From: Bin87 sp965203855 | Lineage (GTDB): Bacteria > Chloroflexota > Dehalococcoidia > Lucifugimonadales > UBA3495 | Length of the DNA stretch: 64,000 bases | Direction: 5' to 3' | NCBI GenBank assembly: GCA_965203855.1 | Contig: CBDBDN010000008.1 | Location: 571,677 to 635,676 of the forward strand | In this document: piece by piece, positions 5,884 to 14,307 of the stretch | How positions within the stretch are numbered: the stretch's first letter is position 1 | How the letters are laid out: every line of letters begins with the position of its first letter | Notes under the pieces: generated by a model | Told to the model about the DNA's origin: nothing | Databases searched by the model: none | What the model saw: the letters and a program-made list of their open reading frames with translations, nothing else | Made by a program: the position numbers and the translations under genes

Positions 5884-8787
5884 TCAAGCAACGAACCTGG
5901 CGGACCTGGGGCGCGCCTTGCCGCCGTGTACGCTGGGTTCGGCGCACCACTTGGCCGCCAGCCGCCGCGCCGCCTGATATACGGCAGCGTCAAAGCCCAG
6001 CAGGTCGCATAATACCCGGCGATCCAGCAATGCGCGGTTGGGGTCGGCGTCTGCCAGGTACGCCGGCATCAGGTCCTTGTCTCTGAAATCGTCAAAGATG
6101 ACTTGCGCCGTGGCCAGCTGCTCGCCAGTCAATGCCCGCAAATCCAGTATTGGCAGCATAGCGGATTTGCGCGGCGTTGTCCTTGCTTTGCTGGATTGCT
6201 GCCGGTTAGCGTGCCACCAGTAGCACAACAGCCCCAAAGTGCTGTTACTCCACAAAGTAAAAGCGTAGTCAAACCGCGCATCGTCAAAAAATACATTCGG
6301 CCATACACTGCCGCCGGCGGATTCAAATTCGGTAAAGGCAACGGCAAGGGCTTGCGATCCGAAAGTGAATTCACGGTTGAGATGGCACCGGCTGGCGGTG
6401 GCCCAGACCTCCGCCGCCCGCGCTTCGAATCCGGGGCGCACCCGCAGCGACCAGTCCGGCGCGCAAACCATCCGGGTTTCCCGCAACGCATTGTGATTCC
6501 ACAGAGCGGGATAATCGGCGGTAGGGCTGGGCGCCGACCGGGTGAACGGCCCACGATGCGCGGCGCTGATAAACAGCTGCGAGTCCAGGCCGCGCTGCCC
6601 AATTTCGTGCAGCGGCGCAACGGGCAAGTCCTGCGCCTCCGCCGCCGGGGGCAGCCACAAACGCCCGGTAGTTAGGGCGTGAGCCGTCTGCGCTACCGCG
6701 GCGTCCAGCAGACGCGCCGCCCCCCAGCCGTCCGCGTAATTGCTGATCGGGGCGTCCAGTATCTCGCCGTCGGGTTCAATGCCGTCGCCGCATTTGATAA
6801 AGATGCCGCCGTATGGGCCATCCTCAATATGGCGCGTCTCGGCGCTCGCCACGATAGCATTGGCAACCTCGTAGGCTTCAACGAAATCACGCGGACGGCG
6901 GCGGAGCGAAACGAACCTCGCCCGTTCCGTAGGTCGCTGTTTGCCAGTCTTGCGACGGGCGATTACCATACATTCCGCCACGCCCGTATCCGACGAAAAT
7001 GACATATCAGTGCCGTTTGCGGCAATGCTGATTATATCAACATCAGTATATTGCTCGGCAATCAAACGCCGAAACTTGGCCCATGATGGGCCGTTAATTG
7101 CGGTAAAAAGAATTAGCAGCGCAATGACCCCGCCGGGCCGAACTTTTTTATCCGCAATCGTCGCAAAAGCGGCCCCCAAACCGGCGTGTCCATGATAGTG
7201 CGAACCCTGCGCCAAATCGGTCAGCCGATCCGCCATCTCATCCTGGTCATCTACCGACGCCCCGAAAGCGGCAAACGCCGCATTCTGCACCTTGCCCGCA
7301 GCATCCCGATGCTTGGTATTGCTGGTAAAAGGCGGGTTCATAATTACCAGGTCAAAGCCGGCGTCGGGAACATCCGCAATAATCTGGGATGCGGTTTCCT
7401 CTCCTGCGCTCCCGGTGCGCTGCGCCGGGTCGCTGGTGTTGAACAGCGTCATAACCGACGACGATTGCAGCAATTCCAGCGACCCGATACGGACGCCGCC
7501 GTCCTGTTGTCGTCCGTAGGCCAAAGTGTACAGCCGGGCATTGTCAAAACGGACGGACGGCGCAATACCCGAAAGCGTTGAGCCGGTAATATGAATCGCC
7601 GACGGCATTACATCACAGCCGTAAAGAACTTCCTGCATCATCATTTGATGCAGATTTGCAGCGTCGCCGCCGGAATTAGTATGTCGGGCCGCAATCTGCT
7701 GGTACACTGCCGATAGCAAAGCGCCCGTGCCGCAGGCGAAGTCGCCGATGCGAAGCCGGCCAATGGCATCGGCGTCGCTCCAATCTATCCCGTTCAGTTT
7801 GCCCACCGCCAGCCGGGCCAGCAGCGCAGCGGACGGCGGCAAAGTGTAGTAAGTAGCCAAATACTTGCGGTCGGCAATCAATCGCTGGAATATCCGACCG
7901 GTCAAATCATGGCTGTTGTTGACTCCTGTGGCGCTCACTTCCCCAACCGTGAACTCCAATTGCCGCAGGATACGATTGGCATACGCCGCCGGCAACTGGT
8001 TAAGTATATCCCGACCTATGGCAAATATCGCCCAGTAATTGACCTTCAGTATTTCCGCCCACGCCGCCAGCGTTTCATATTGAGGGTTGGACACATCGGC
8101 GCCGCAGACCAAACGCAGCGGCCTCACGCCGTCATGCATACCGGCAATGCGCTCGTGGAAAATCAGGGCGTTGGCGATGATGGCGCCGGCCATGCGGCGG
8201 GTTTGAGGAACATCCGCCATACCCAGCAGCCGGGCAATGGCCGGCGTAATAGCGGGACGCTGCCGCCCCATTTCCTCAATCACATTTGCCGCCCGGTCAA
8301 TGCCGCGTTCCAGCGCCGCCGCCGCTTCGTCCACCGCACGCTGCGGCACGGAAACCAGCCCAATCAGCTCCGCCAGGTCGGCGATGCCGCCCTCCAGCCA
8401 ACCCGATTCCGGGAAACGGCTGCCATTTTCGTAAAGGATGCAATAGGGCATCCGGGCCGCCGCCAAGGCATCGGACGGGTTGTCCGCCGTCCCAATGCTT
8501 TCGGGGTAGCGCAAGGCAATGGCGGCCTCCACCGGGCGCATTTCGCCGCTGATGCCCAGCCCCAACCGCTGCCGCGCGTCCGCTTCCGGGTTGTCCGGTT
8601 CATATTCCGCCTCTATGACCACCGGGGAGCGGCCGGCGGCGGTTATCAGCACATCAGGATGCCGCCCCGGATAGTCGGCCACGGTTTGCGTCTGCTCGCC
8701 GCGCACTTCGTAGCCGGGCAGCATCCGCTGCAACAGCTCGGCTAAAGCGACATTGGCAGTGTTTTCAATTTGGTGCGGAGCGGTCAT
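5884..8787 (-). CDS. N6-adenine DNA methylase-like protein with possible N-terminal nuclease-like domain (copy 1)
   Basis: A 967-residue protein. Residues ~45-65 read HPDVLITAAGRSPVVIEAEYEP, a PD...ExE arrangement resembling, but not matching, a PD-(D/E)xK nuclease core. Around residue 348 is the SAM-binding motif I FACGTGALLSAVY, and near residue 482 is the adenine-methylase motif IV IMNPPFT. The C-terminal ~300 residues probably hold target recognition, ending in the conserved LLDRRVLCDLLGF and KWCAEPSVHGGK. The order resembles single-chain Type IIG-like enzymes, but restriction activity is only inferred. A second full-length paralogue lies at 52675-55506. I chose the ATG at 8787, where the two copies begin to match (MTxPHQIENTANVAL). 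It is transcribed divergently from two small genes at 9029-9774, and its promoter matches that of the second copy. Confidence 0.8.
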   Translation of the reverse strand: MTAPHQIENTANVALAELLQRMLPGYEVRGEQTQTVADYPGRHPDVLITAAGRSPVVIEAEYEPDNPEADARQRLGLGISGEMRPVEAAIALRYPESIGTADNPSDALAAARMPYCILYENGSRFPESGWLEGGIADLAELIGLVSVPQRAVDEAAAALERGIDRAANVIEEMGRQRPAITPAIARLLGMADVPQTRRMAGAIIANALIFHERIAGMHDGVRPLRLVCGADVSNPQYETLAAWAEILKVNYWAIFAIGRDILNQLPAAYANRILRQLEFTVGEVSATGVNNSHDLTGRIFQRLIADRKYLATYYTLPPSAALLARLAVGKLNGIDWSDADAIGRLRIGDFACGTGALLSAVYQQIAARHTNSGGDAANLHQMMMQEVLYGCDVMPSAIHITGSTLSGIAPSVRFDNARLYTLAYGRQQDGGVRIGSLELLQSSSVMTLFNTSDPAQRTGSAGEETASQIIADVPDAGFDLVIMNPPFTSNTKHRDAAGKVQNAAFAAFGASVDDQDEMADRLTDLAQGSHYHGHAGLGAAFATIADKKVRPGGVIALLILFTAINGPSWAKFRRLIAEQYTDVDIISIAANGTDMSFSSDTGVAECMVIARRKTGKQRPTERARFVSLRRRPRDFVEAYEVANAIVASAETRHIEDGPYGGIFIKCGDGIEPDGEILDAPISNYADGWGAARLLDAAVAQTAHALTTGRLWLPPAAEAQDLPVAPLHEIGQRGLDSQLFISAAHRGPFTRSAPSPTADYPALWNHNALRETRMVCAPDWSLRVRPGFEARAAEVWATASRCHLNREFTFGSQALAVAFTEFESAGGSVWPNVFFDDARFDYAFTLWSNSTLGLLCYWWHANRQQSSKARTTPRKSAMLPILDLRALTGEQLATAQVIFDDFRDKDLMPAYLADADPNRALLDRRVLCDLLGFDAAVYQAARRLAAKWCAEPSVHGGKARPRSARFVA

Positions 8788-8835
8788 TGATATTTTGCCC
8801 GCACTAATGTCAGGGCCGGGAATGTCATGTCCGGG

Positions 8836-8864
8836 ATGGTAGCAATGGGCGGCAGCTGCGTCAA
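8836..8864 (-). promoter_or_regulatory. Sigma-70-type promoter of methylase copy 1
   Basis: On the minus strand, TTGACG (8864-8859), a 17-base spacer and TACCAT (8841-8836), followed by CCCGG. The same arrangement occurs upstream of the paralogue at 52613-52641, which supports function by conservation. The untranslated leader would be about 40 bases. Confidence 0.65.
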
Positions 8865-8906
8865 CTGCCTTGGATCGCATCCGACAGTCTCCCAGTCTCT
8901 CGCCGT

Positions 8907-8936
8907 TTGCCCCTTTCCGTTGCCCCCGTCTATAAT
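8907..8936 (+). promoter_or_regulatory. Candidate promoter for the 9029-9774 gene pair
   Basis: TTGCCC, an 18-base spacer and a perfect TATAAT at 8931-8936, about 93 bases before the ATG at 9029. It lies back-to-back with the methylase promoter in the 240-base divergent region. Confidence 0.5.
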
Positions 8937-9028
8937 AACCTTGCTGCGGAACGGCCCTCCCCGCCTAAACAGCCGGCCGTACCCCGCCAACCCAACGCCC
9001 GCCAGCCCCACAAGCAGGAGCATACCCA

Positions 9029-9418
9029 ATGGCAACCGCAACTATGGAACCTATTACGGAACCTACTACCCGTTCCATCGCCGAAAAACACCTCAGCGCC
9101 GCCTGGGATGCCTTTGACAATCACCGGCTGGAGCTGGGTTCCAAGCTCATCTGGGATGCGGCCGAAACGGCCTTGAGCCACCTGGCCCGCCAGTACGATT
9201 ACGACATTAGCGACCCCGATCAGAGCATTGAGTTCGCCAGAATGCTGGACCGGCAGAACGGCGGCGACGGCTACTACCTTAACCGGCTGCTGCTGTGCGA
9301 ATATTTCCAGAGCAACGCCGAAACCGGCGTGATGCCCGGCGATGACCCCGAATATGCCGCCCCCGTTGCGGCCCGGTTCATCAACCATCTCTTGGAACTA
9401 ATCGAGGGCGCGGAATGA
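9029..9418 (+). CDS. Small helical protein A of the methylase-associated pair (copy 1)
   Basis: A 129-residue hypothetical protein, predicted mostly helical. It reads SIAEKHLSAAWDAFDNHRLELGSKLIWDAAETAL, then ARQYDYDISDPDQSIEFA and FINHLLELIEG. The pattern of a helical bundle with A..l..g....A..k..eA spacing recalls PaREP1/HEPN-like domains, but no catalytic motif is evident, so I assign no function. CAGGAG precedes the ATG. The stop overlaps the next start (ATGA), indicating translational coupling. A close paralogue (49212-49607) lies near the second methylase copy, so association with the methylase is conserved within this genome. Confidence 0.7.
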   Translation: MATATMEPITEPTTRSIAEKHLSAAWDAFDNHRLELGSKLIWDAAETALSHLARQYDYDISDPDQSIEFARMLDRQNGGDGYYLNRLLLCEYFQSNAETGVMPGDDPEYAAPVAARFINHLLELIEGAE

Positions 9419-9774
9419 ACTGGCAGGATTACTACGCCATCGCCCAATCGCTGCGGGCGCGCGCCGATTGGCTGTTCGCCCAGGGCGAGCATCAATACGC
9501 CAGCGAAGGTGTATGGGGCGCCCTGCGCTACGCATCAAGGGCGCTGAAAGCCCGCTATGGCGGCGCAGACGGCAACCGCTCGCTGGAAAAAGGCTATATC
9601 CCGGGGCGGCCTAATAGTCCGGCCGCAGTGGATGCCCGGATTTCACGCTGGCGGTCCGCAAACGAATTGCACAAGCATTTTTACAACAGCGATCTGCCCG
9701 CTGTAAAACTGGCTGCAAGGCGTAGCGAAGCGACGGGTTTGCTGGATGAAGCCTTTGGCGCCCTGAACGCCTGA
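9415..9774 (+). CDS. Small helical protein B of the methylase-associated pair (copy 1)
   Basis: A 119-residue protein starting at the ATG that overlaps the preceding stop by four bases. It reads MNWQDYYAIAQSLRARADWLF, then GVWGALRYASRALKARYGG, then RSLEKGYIPGRPNS, and ends LLDEAFGALNA. It is predicted all-alpha. A R-x5-H element (RSANELH) is reminiscent of HEPN ribonucleases, but it is not kept in the second copy, so no nuclease claim is made. The paralogue at 48856-49215 is interrupted by an amber codon. It probably acts with protein A (inference from coupling and co-duplication). Confidence 0.7.
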   Translation: MNWQDYYAIAQSLRARADWLFAQGEHQYASEGVWGALRYASRALKARYGGADGNRSLEKGYIPGRPNSPAAVDARISRWRSANELHKHFYNSDLPAVKLAARRSEATGLLDEAFGALNA

Positions 9775-9822
9775 AACCCAACCGCATCCCGCCATCCTGC
9801 GCCGCCTTCCCCATCCGCACCC

Positions 9823-9852
9823 CTGACGCCGCCGCCCGTTATCGGGTATAAT
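9823..9852 (+). promoter_or_regulatory. Candidate promoter for the propeller gene at 9975
   Basis: CTGACG, an 18-base spacer and a perfect TATAAT at 9847-9852, 123 bases upstream of the ATG at 9975. This is a consensus match only. Confidence 0.45.
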
Positions 9853-9974
9853 CCGGCGCAACTATCCGCATACCATCAGCGTCGGCTCCGCGCGGGCCGG
9901 ACGGCGCGCTCCGGCATACCCGCCGCTGCCGCCGTTACCGTCCCGCCATCCCGCCCGCCCCAGGAGGATTGGCT

Positions 9975-11060
9975 ATGACTATGACCGCTAACGCAGCGCA
10001 CACTACCAATATCTATGTCGGCCTGGCCGGCGAAAGCGCCCTGGTTGTCGGCGCCGAGGGTACGCCCCTGGGCGCGGGCGGTATGTACCGCCTTGCCGAC
10101 GGGCAGTCCGATTGGGCATCCATTGAGAACGGCCTGCCGGAACAGCCCCAAGTGCGCGCCCTACTGGTGCATCCCGACAACCCGGCCACTATCTACGCCG
10201 GCACGCAGGACGGCGTCTATCGCAGCGACGACCGCGGCGACCACTGGCGGCGCACCGATACCCTCGCCGGCGAAGTCTGGTCGCTGACGGCGCATCCCAA
10301 CGACTCCGCCATTATGTTCGCCGGCTACGACCGCGGACGCGTCTGCCGTTCCGATGACGGCGGCAATTCCTGGCGGCAGCTCAACACCAAAGGCCTGGCG
10401 CATCCCCACATTACGATGAACCCGACCGAAATCGTCAAGCGGGTCATCGGATTGAGCGTTGACCCGGCGCACCCGGACGATGTGTACGGCGCCATCGAAG
10501 TCGGCGGCCTGATTAAGTCCAGCGACGGCGGCGAAACCTGGTCCTGCATCACCGACGGCCACTATACCCGCATGGGGCCGGTGGACTTGCACGGCGTACA
10601 GGTCAACCCGTCCGCGCCCGGCCTGGTGTACATCATCACGCAGCTGGCCATGTTCCGCAGCCGGCAGCGCGGCAAGGACTGGGAATTCGTGCCGATTGAG
10701 GAAATGTTCGCCGGCGGCAGCTACTGCCGGGATCTGCTGGTTGATCCTACTGACCCCAGCCGAATGTATCTGGCCGCCGGCGCCGGCGGCGGCAGCGCCC
10801 CGGCCGGCACCATCGACGCCGGCGTACTGGTGCGCTCCACCGACGCCGGCGAAACTTGGGAACGGGTTGACCTGGGCGAAGTAGCCCCGGCCCGGATGTT
10901 CCAGATTGCCATTGACCGCAACGCCCCGCAGAATATGTACTGCTGCGACCGGGACGGCCACGTGTACGCCAGCAACGACCGCGGCAATGCGTGGACGCGC
11001 ACCGACGTGCCGGTGGAAATGAGCCGGGGCCGCCATGTCTATCCGATGGTAGCCGGCTGA
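9975..11060 (+). CDS. BNR/sortilin-like beta-propeller protein
   Basis: A 361-residue protein built from repeated BNR (Asp-box) motifs: YRSDDRGDHWRRTD, CRSDDGGNSWRQL, IKSSDGGETWSCI, VRSTDAGETWERVDL, YASNDRGNAWTR. Each is S/T-x-D-x-G-x-x-W at a blade turn. VHPDNPATIYAGTQDGVYR and similar segments mark the intervening strands. Such propellers occur in sialidases and sortilin/Ycf48-like proteins. The catalytic residues of true sialidases are not evident, so binding or an unknown activity is more likely. No signal peptide is seen. The ATG at 9975 follows AGGAGG by seven bases and is preferred to the TTG six bases upstream. Confidence 0.8.
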   Translation: MTMTANAAHTTNIYVGLAGESALVVGAEGTPLGAGGMYRLADGQSDWASIENGLPEQPQVRALLVHPDNPATIYAGTQDGVYRSDDRGDHWRRTDTLAGEVWSLTAHPNDSAIMFAGYDRGRVCRSDDGGNSWRQLNTKGLAHPHITMNPTEIVKRVIGLSVDPAHPDDVYGAIEVGGLIKSSDGGETWSCITDGHYTRMGPVDLHGVQVNPSAPGLVYIITQLAMFRSRQRGKDWEFVPIEEMFAGGSYCRDLLVDPTDPSRMYLAAGAGGGSAPAGTIDAGVLVRSTDAGETWERVDLGEVAPARMFQIAIDRNAPQNMYCCDRDGHVYASNDRGNAWTRTDVPVEMSRGRHVYPMVAG

Positions 11061-11141
11061 CGCCCCGTCCGCCATCACCGCCTATACCCGGACACCTACT
11101 GCGAACATCTGCTGCGGACACTTACCGGAGGCAAAACTATC

Positions 11142-11765
11142 GTGGCATCCGACGCGCTGGTACAAGCCACTTTTCGCATCGGCGAACCCGACCTGGAGTA
11201 TATGACGCTGGAAGCCGGCGACTTGCCCGACGACCTGCGCGGCTACCAGCTGGCGCGGGCCGGCATATTGGACAATGACGAAATGGCCGAAAACGGCTTT
11301 TCCGGCAGCGCCGCCGAGCGGTTCAGCCGGGCCGGCCGCATCAGCGGCTATCTGCGCGAATTCGTCCCTACCTCCGATATGATCCCCGAGGACGGCCTCA
11401 ATTTCGTCGGCGCCACCGTAGTCCACCTTTTCAGCAGCCCGCAGCAGGTGTCCGGCTGGATGACCGACGTCTTTCTGAAAGACTTTGAGGAAAATGTCGG
11501 CGAAAGCGTCGGCTCCGGCCAGCAAATCATTTCCGCGACCCGGATCCAGCCGACCGGACTTTACGACGAAGCCGTGGGCCTGTATGTGCTCCAAGGTGGG
11601 CCGGCCGGGCTGCTGTCGTCCACCGTCATTGACTTTCGCGTCGGCCGGATGCTGGGCGTCGCCTTTATCGGCGCCATCGGCGAACACCGGCGCACCGAGC
11701 TGGCCACCGAGCTGGCCGTAGCGCTGGAAAAACGCATCGTGCAAGTAGCCCTGGGTTCCCGATAG
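11142..11765 (+). CDS. Conserved-looking hypothetical protein
   Basis: A 207-residue protein that I do not recognise. It starts at GTG 11142 with CCGGAGG about ten bases upstream. It reads EPDLEYMTLEAGDLPDDLRGY near the N-terminus, TVVHLFSSPQQVSGWM in the middle, and ends VALEKRIVQVAL. The alternation of amphipathic strands and helices, with no signal peptide or membrane segment, suggests a soluble alpha/beta protein. It lies 81 bases downstream of the propeller gene and 19 bases upstream of a lipoprotein gene on the same strand, so the three may be co-transcribed. Confidence 0.6.
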   Translation: MASDALVQATFRIGEPDLEYMTLEAGDLPDDLRGYQLARAGILDNDEMAENGFSGSAAERFSRAGRISGYLREFVPTSDMIPEDGLNFVGATVVHLFSSPQQVSGWMTDVFLKDFEENVGESVGSGQQIISATRIQPTGLYDEAVGLYVLQGGPAGLLSSTVIDFRVGRMLGVAFIGAIGEHRRTELATELAVALEKRIVQVALGSR

Positions 11766-11784
11766 CCTCGGCAGCCTCGGCTCC

Positions 11785-13911
11785 ATGCTTTACGCCGGAC
11801 TTGCTCTGCTGCTCCTGCTGTCAGCGGCTTGCACCGGCTTCGGCATCACGGGACCGGCGCCGACAACGCCGGCGCCGCCCGGTACAATTTTGACGCCCCC
11901 CCCCCCCCCGACTCTCACCCTCGTTGCTCCGCAAATGCCGACGCCGACGCTGCCGGAACCGATGCCCACTGCCGCCCCGCCAACTTTGTCCCCAACTCCG
12001 ACCGTTGCCATGCCTAGCACAGAGACGATGCCCGGCGTCGCAATTCCGACTCCAACTCCGCCGCCGGCCCAAGTGAACCAACTTATTCCCTATGTGCGGG
12101 TTACGGCCGGCAAATATCATGCCTGCGGTTTGCGGGCCGACGGCGTCGCGCACTGCTGGGGCCGAAATCCCAATGGCGAGACGAATGTGCCGGCCCGGAT
12201 GCTGTTCCGGCAAATCAGCGCCGGCCTCAACTTTACTTGCGGACTGCGTTATGCCGGCAATATCACCTGCTGGGGAAACAACTCAGCGGGTCAAACCGCT
12301 GCGCCGCGGGGGTTATTTGCTCAGATTGCGGCCGGTCGCCAGCACGCCTGCGCCCTGGATAGCAACGGAACGGCAGTATGTTGGGGCGCCGTTACATACG
12401 CCCCGGCTGATTTCGCTTTTATAACCATCGGCAGCGGTTTAAATTACAGCTGCGGGTTGACTGCCGAAAGCCGCTTGGAGTGCTGGGGTGTTGTTAGAAA
12501 CGTTTCGCAAGCCGGGCCTTTTACGGCGCTGGCCGTCGGCCTGAATCATGTTTGCGCGCTGCGCCCGGATGGCGCCGCCGAATGCTATGGCGATAACCTC
12601 AGTGGCCAAACCGAGCCTCCGAAAACCGCCTTCGCCGAAATTGCGGCGGGTTGGCATCATTCCTGCGGCATTACCCGGACCAGCGGCGTTCTGGAATGCT
12701 GGGGCGCCGGCGTACCGGGGCAGGCCGGGCAGCGCCTGGCCGCCCCGGACGGAGCTTTCACCGCGTTGAGCATCGGCTGGATCAACAATTGCGCCCTTAC
12801 CCCTGACGGCGCCGCCCAGTGCTGGCAACAGCCCAACCCGGACTTGTCAGTGCGGCCCACAGCGAACTTGACCGCGGCCTTTGGCGACCGCGAATTTGTC
12901 CAGCCGGTAGAACTATTCCCCTGGCCGGCGGGAGGGCTGGCAGTGGTGGAGTTGGCCGGTTCCATCCAAGCGTATGATGACGGCAACGGCAGCGACGGCG
13001 GCGAGGAACCGCGCCTGATACTTGACCTGACCGACCAAATTAATCCTTTCGGCGAGAGCGGCATGGTCAGCGCAGCCTTGGATCCCAATTTTGACCAATT
13101 CCCCTTCCTCTACGTCTATTATCACACGCCATCCGGGGAAATCCCCCCCGGAGTGGAAGGCCGGCTGTCCCGTTTCCCGGTAGTTGACGGCGCCGCCGCA
13201 CCCGCCGACGAACTCGTCATCATGAGCCTGCCGCAACTGAAGACGAATCACTTGGGCGGCGCAATCCGCTTCGGCCCGGACGGTATGCTGTATCTGGGAC
13301 TGGGCGATAATCTTAACTTGAAAAACGCGCAAAGCATGGCATCGCGGCACGGCAAGATAATTCGCATTGATGTACGCGGCGCATCAGAGGAACAGCCCTA
13401 CCGCATACCGGACGATAACCCCTTCGTAGATACTCCGGGCGCACGGCCCGAAATCTGGGCCTACGGCCTGAGGAACCCCTGGCGGATGGACTTCGACGCC
13501 GCCGGCAATCTGTGGGTCGCCGATGTGGGCACTAGCGCCGCGGAAGAGGTATCTATCGCCACCGCCGGCGCCAACCTGGGCTGGCCGGTGTTTGAGGGCA
13601 ACTCCTGTCGGAGTACCGCTGAGGACTGCGCTGCGCTTACCTCCGCAACGGCTCCGGTAGTTAGTTATTTGCGCGAGGAGGGTTGCGCGATTATCGGGGG
13701 CGTTGCCAGTCCCCATCCCGATATATCCTACATTTTCGGCGACTATTGCAGCCGGCGAATTTGGGCCCTAGAGCGCGACGACACCGCCGCCGGCTGGCGC
13801 CGCCGTGAAATCGCGCAGGCCGATAATCACATCCTGGCCTTTGGCGCCGACGCCGACGGCGCAGTATTCGTCCTGCTTCACAAAAGCCCCATACTGCGAC
13901 TGCAATGGTAG
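11785..13911 (+). CDS. Lipoprotein with RCC1-type repeats and a PQQ-dependent sugar dehydrogenase-like domain
   Basis: A 708-residue exported lipoprotein. Residues 1-16 form a signal peptide with lipobox LSAAC (Cys16). Residues ~20-95 are a Pro/Thr-rich linker containing a C14 tract. Residues ~105-345 hold six to seven RCC1-like repeats (HACGLRADGVAHCWG, FTCGLRYAGNITCWG, HACALDSNGTAVCWG and others), each with paired cysteines. From ~370 to the end is a glucose/sorbosone dehydrogenase-type propeller: LGGAIRFGPDGMLYLGLGDN, ARPEIWAYGLRNPWRMDFD, LWVADVGTSAAEEV. That class binds PQQ and oxidises sugars outside the membrane. The combination of the two propeller types is unusual. The ATG at 11785 has a weak ribosome-binding site, and coupling to the preceding gene is plausible. 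Confidence 0.82.
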   Translation: MLYAGLALLLLLSAACTGFGITGPAPTTPAPPGTILTPPPPPTLTLVAPQMPTPTLPEPMPTAAPPTLSPTPTVAMPSTETMPGVAIPTPTPPPAQVNQLIPYVRVTAGKYHACGLRADGVAHCWGRNPNGETNVPARMLFRQISAGLNFTCGLRYAGNITCWGNNSAGQTAAPRGLFAQIAAGRQHACALDSNGTAVCWGAVTYAPADFAFITIGSGLNYSCGLTAESRLECWGVVRNVSQAGPFTALAVGLNHVCALRPDGAAECYGDNLSGQTEPPKTAFAEIAAGWHHSCGITRTSGVLECWGAGVPGQAGQRLAAPDGAFTALSIGWINNCALTPDGAAQCWQQPNPDLSVRPTANLTAAFGDREFVQPVELFPWPAGGLAVVELAGSIQAYDDGNGSDGGEEPRLILDLTDQINPFGESGMVSAALDPNFDQFPFLYVYYHTPSGEIPPGVEGRLSRFPVVDGAAAPADELVIMSLPQLKTNHLGGAIRFGPDGMLYLGLGDNLNLKNAQSMASRHGKIIRIDVRGASEEQPYRIPDDNPFVDTPGARPEIWAYGLRNPWRMDFDAAGNLWVADVGTSAAEEVSIATAGANLGWPVFEGNSCRSTAEDCAALTSATAPVVSYLREEGCAIIGGVASPHPDISYIFGDYCSRRIWALERDDTAAGWRRREIAQADNHILAFGADADGAVFVLLHKSPILRLQW
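11896..11909 (+). repeat. C14 homopolymer tract inside the lipoprotein gene
   Basis: Fourteen consecutive C residues encode five prolines (with the following G) in the linker just after the lipobox. A one-base slip would truncate the protein. Such tracts mediate phase variation in other bacteria, and they are also prone to sequencing error. Confidence 0.9.
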
Positions 13912-14067
13912 CCACTGCACCATCCCCCGCCCCGTCGCAAGAGAGACGGAATAAGGGCGTACCACAGCCCACTGCCGTGGTGTATATTAGGGGCGATACG
14001 GCCCCGCCGCAACCCATTCCGCAGCGTCCGACCGTCAAAACCAACCCCTGCCAAACGAGGTGCAACT

Positions 14068-14307
14068 ATGGCAGCAAGCGCTTACATCCTGATGAACGCC
14101 GAACCCGCCAAGACGCGTGAAGTCCTGGACCGGCTCGAAGCCCTACCCGGCACCGTCGTGCGCGAAGTCCTCGGCCCCTACGACATCATCCTGGAGCTGG
14201 AAGCCGACACGCCGGAGGACATCACCGCAACCATGCGTAACCGCATCCGGCCCATCCCCGGCGTTACCAACACGGTTACCTGCCTCTGGTTCTCCCAGAA
14301 AATCTAA
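14068..14307 (+). CDS. Stand-alone Lrp/AsnC ligand-binding (RAM) domain protein
   Basis: A 79-residue protein consisting only of the alpha/beta RAM domain of Lrp/AsnC regulators: ASAYILMNAEPAKTREVLDRL, then VREVLGPYDIILELEADTPEDI, ending GVTNTVTCLWF. There is no helix-turn-helix. Such proteins form oligomers that bind amino acids and may modulate full-length regulators. GAGGTG lies five bases before the ATG. The stop overlaps the convergent stop of the Ldh-family gene by four bases. Confidence 0.85.
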   Translation: MAASAYILMNAEPAKTREVLDRLEALPGTVVREVLGPYDIILELEADTPEDITATMRNRIRPIPGVTNTVTCLWFSQKI

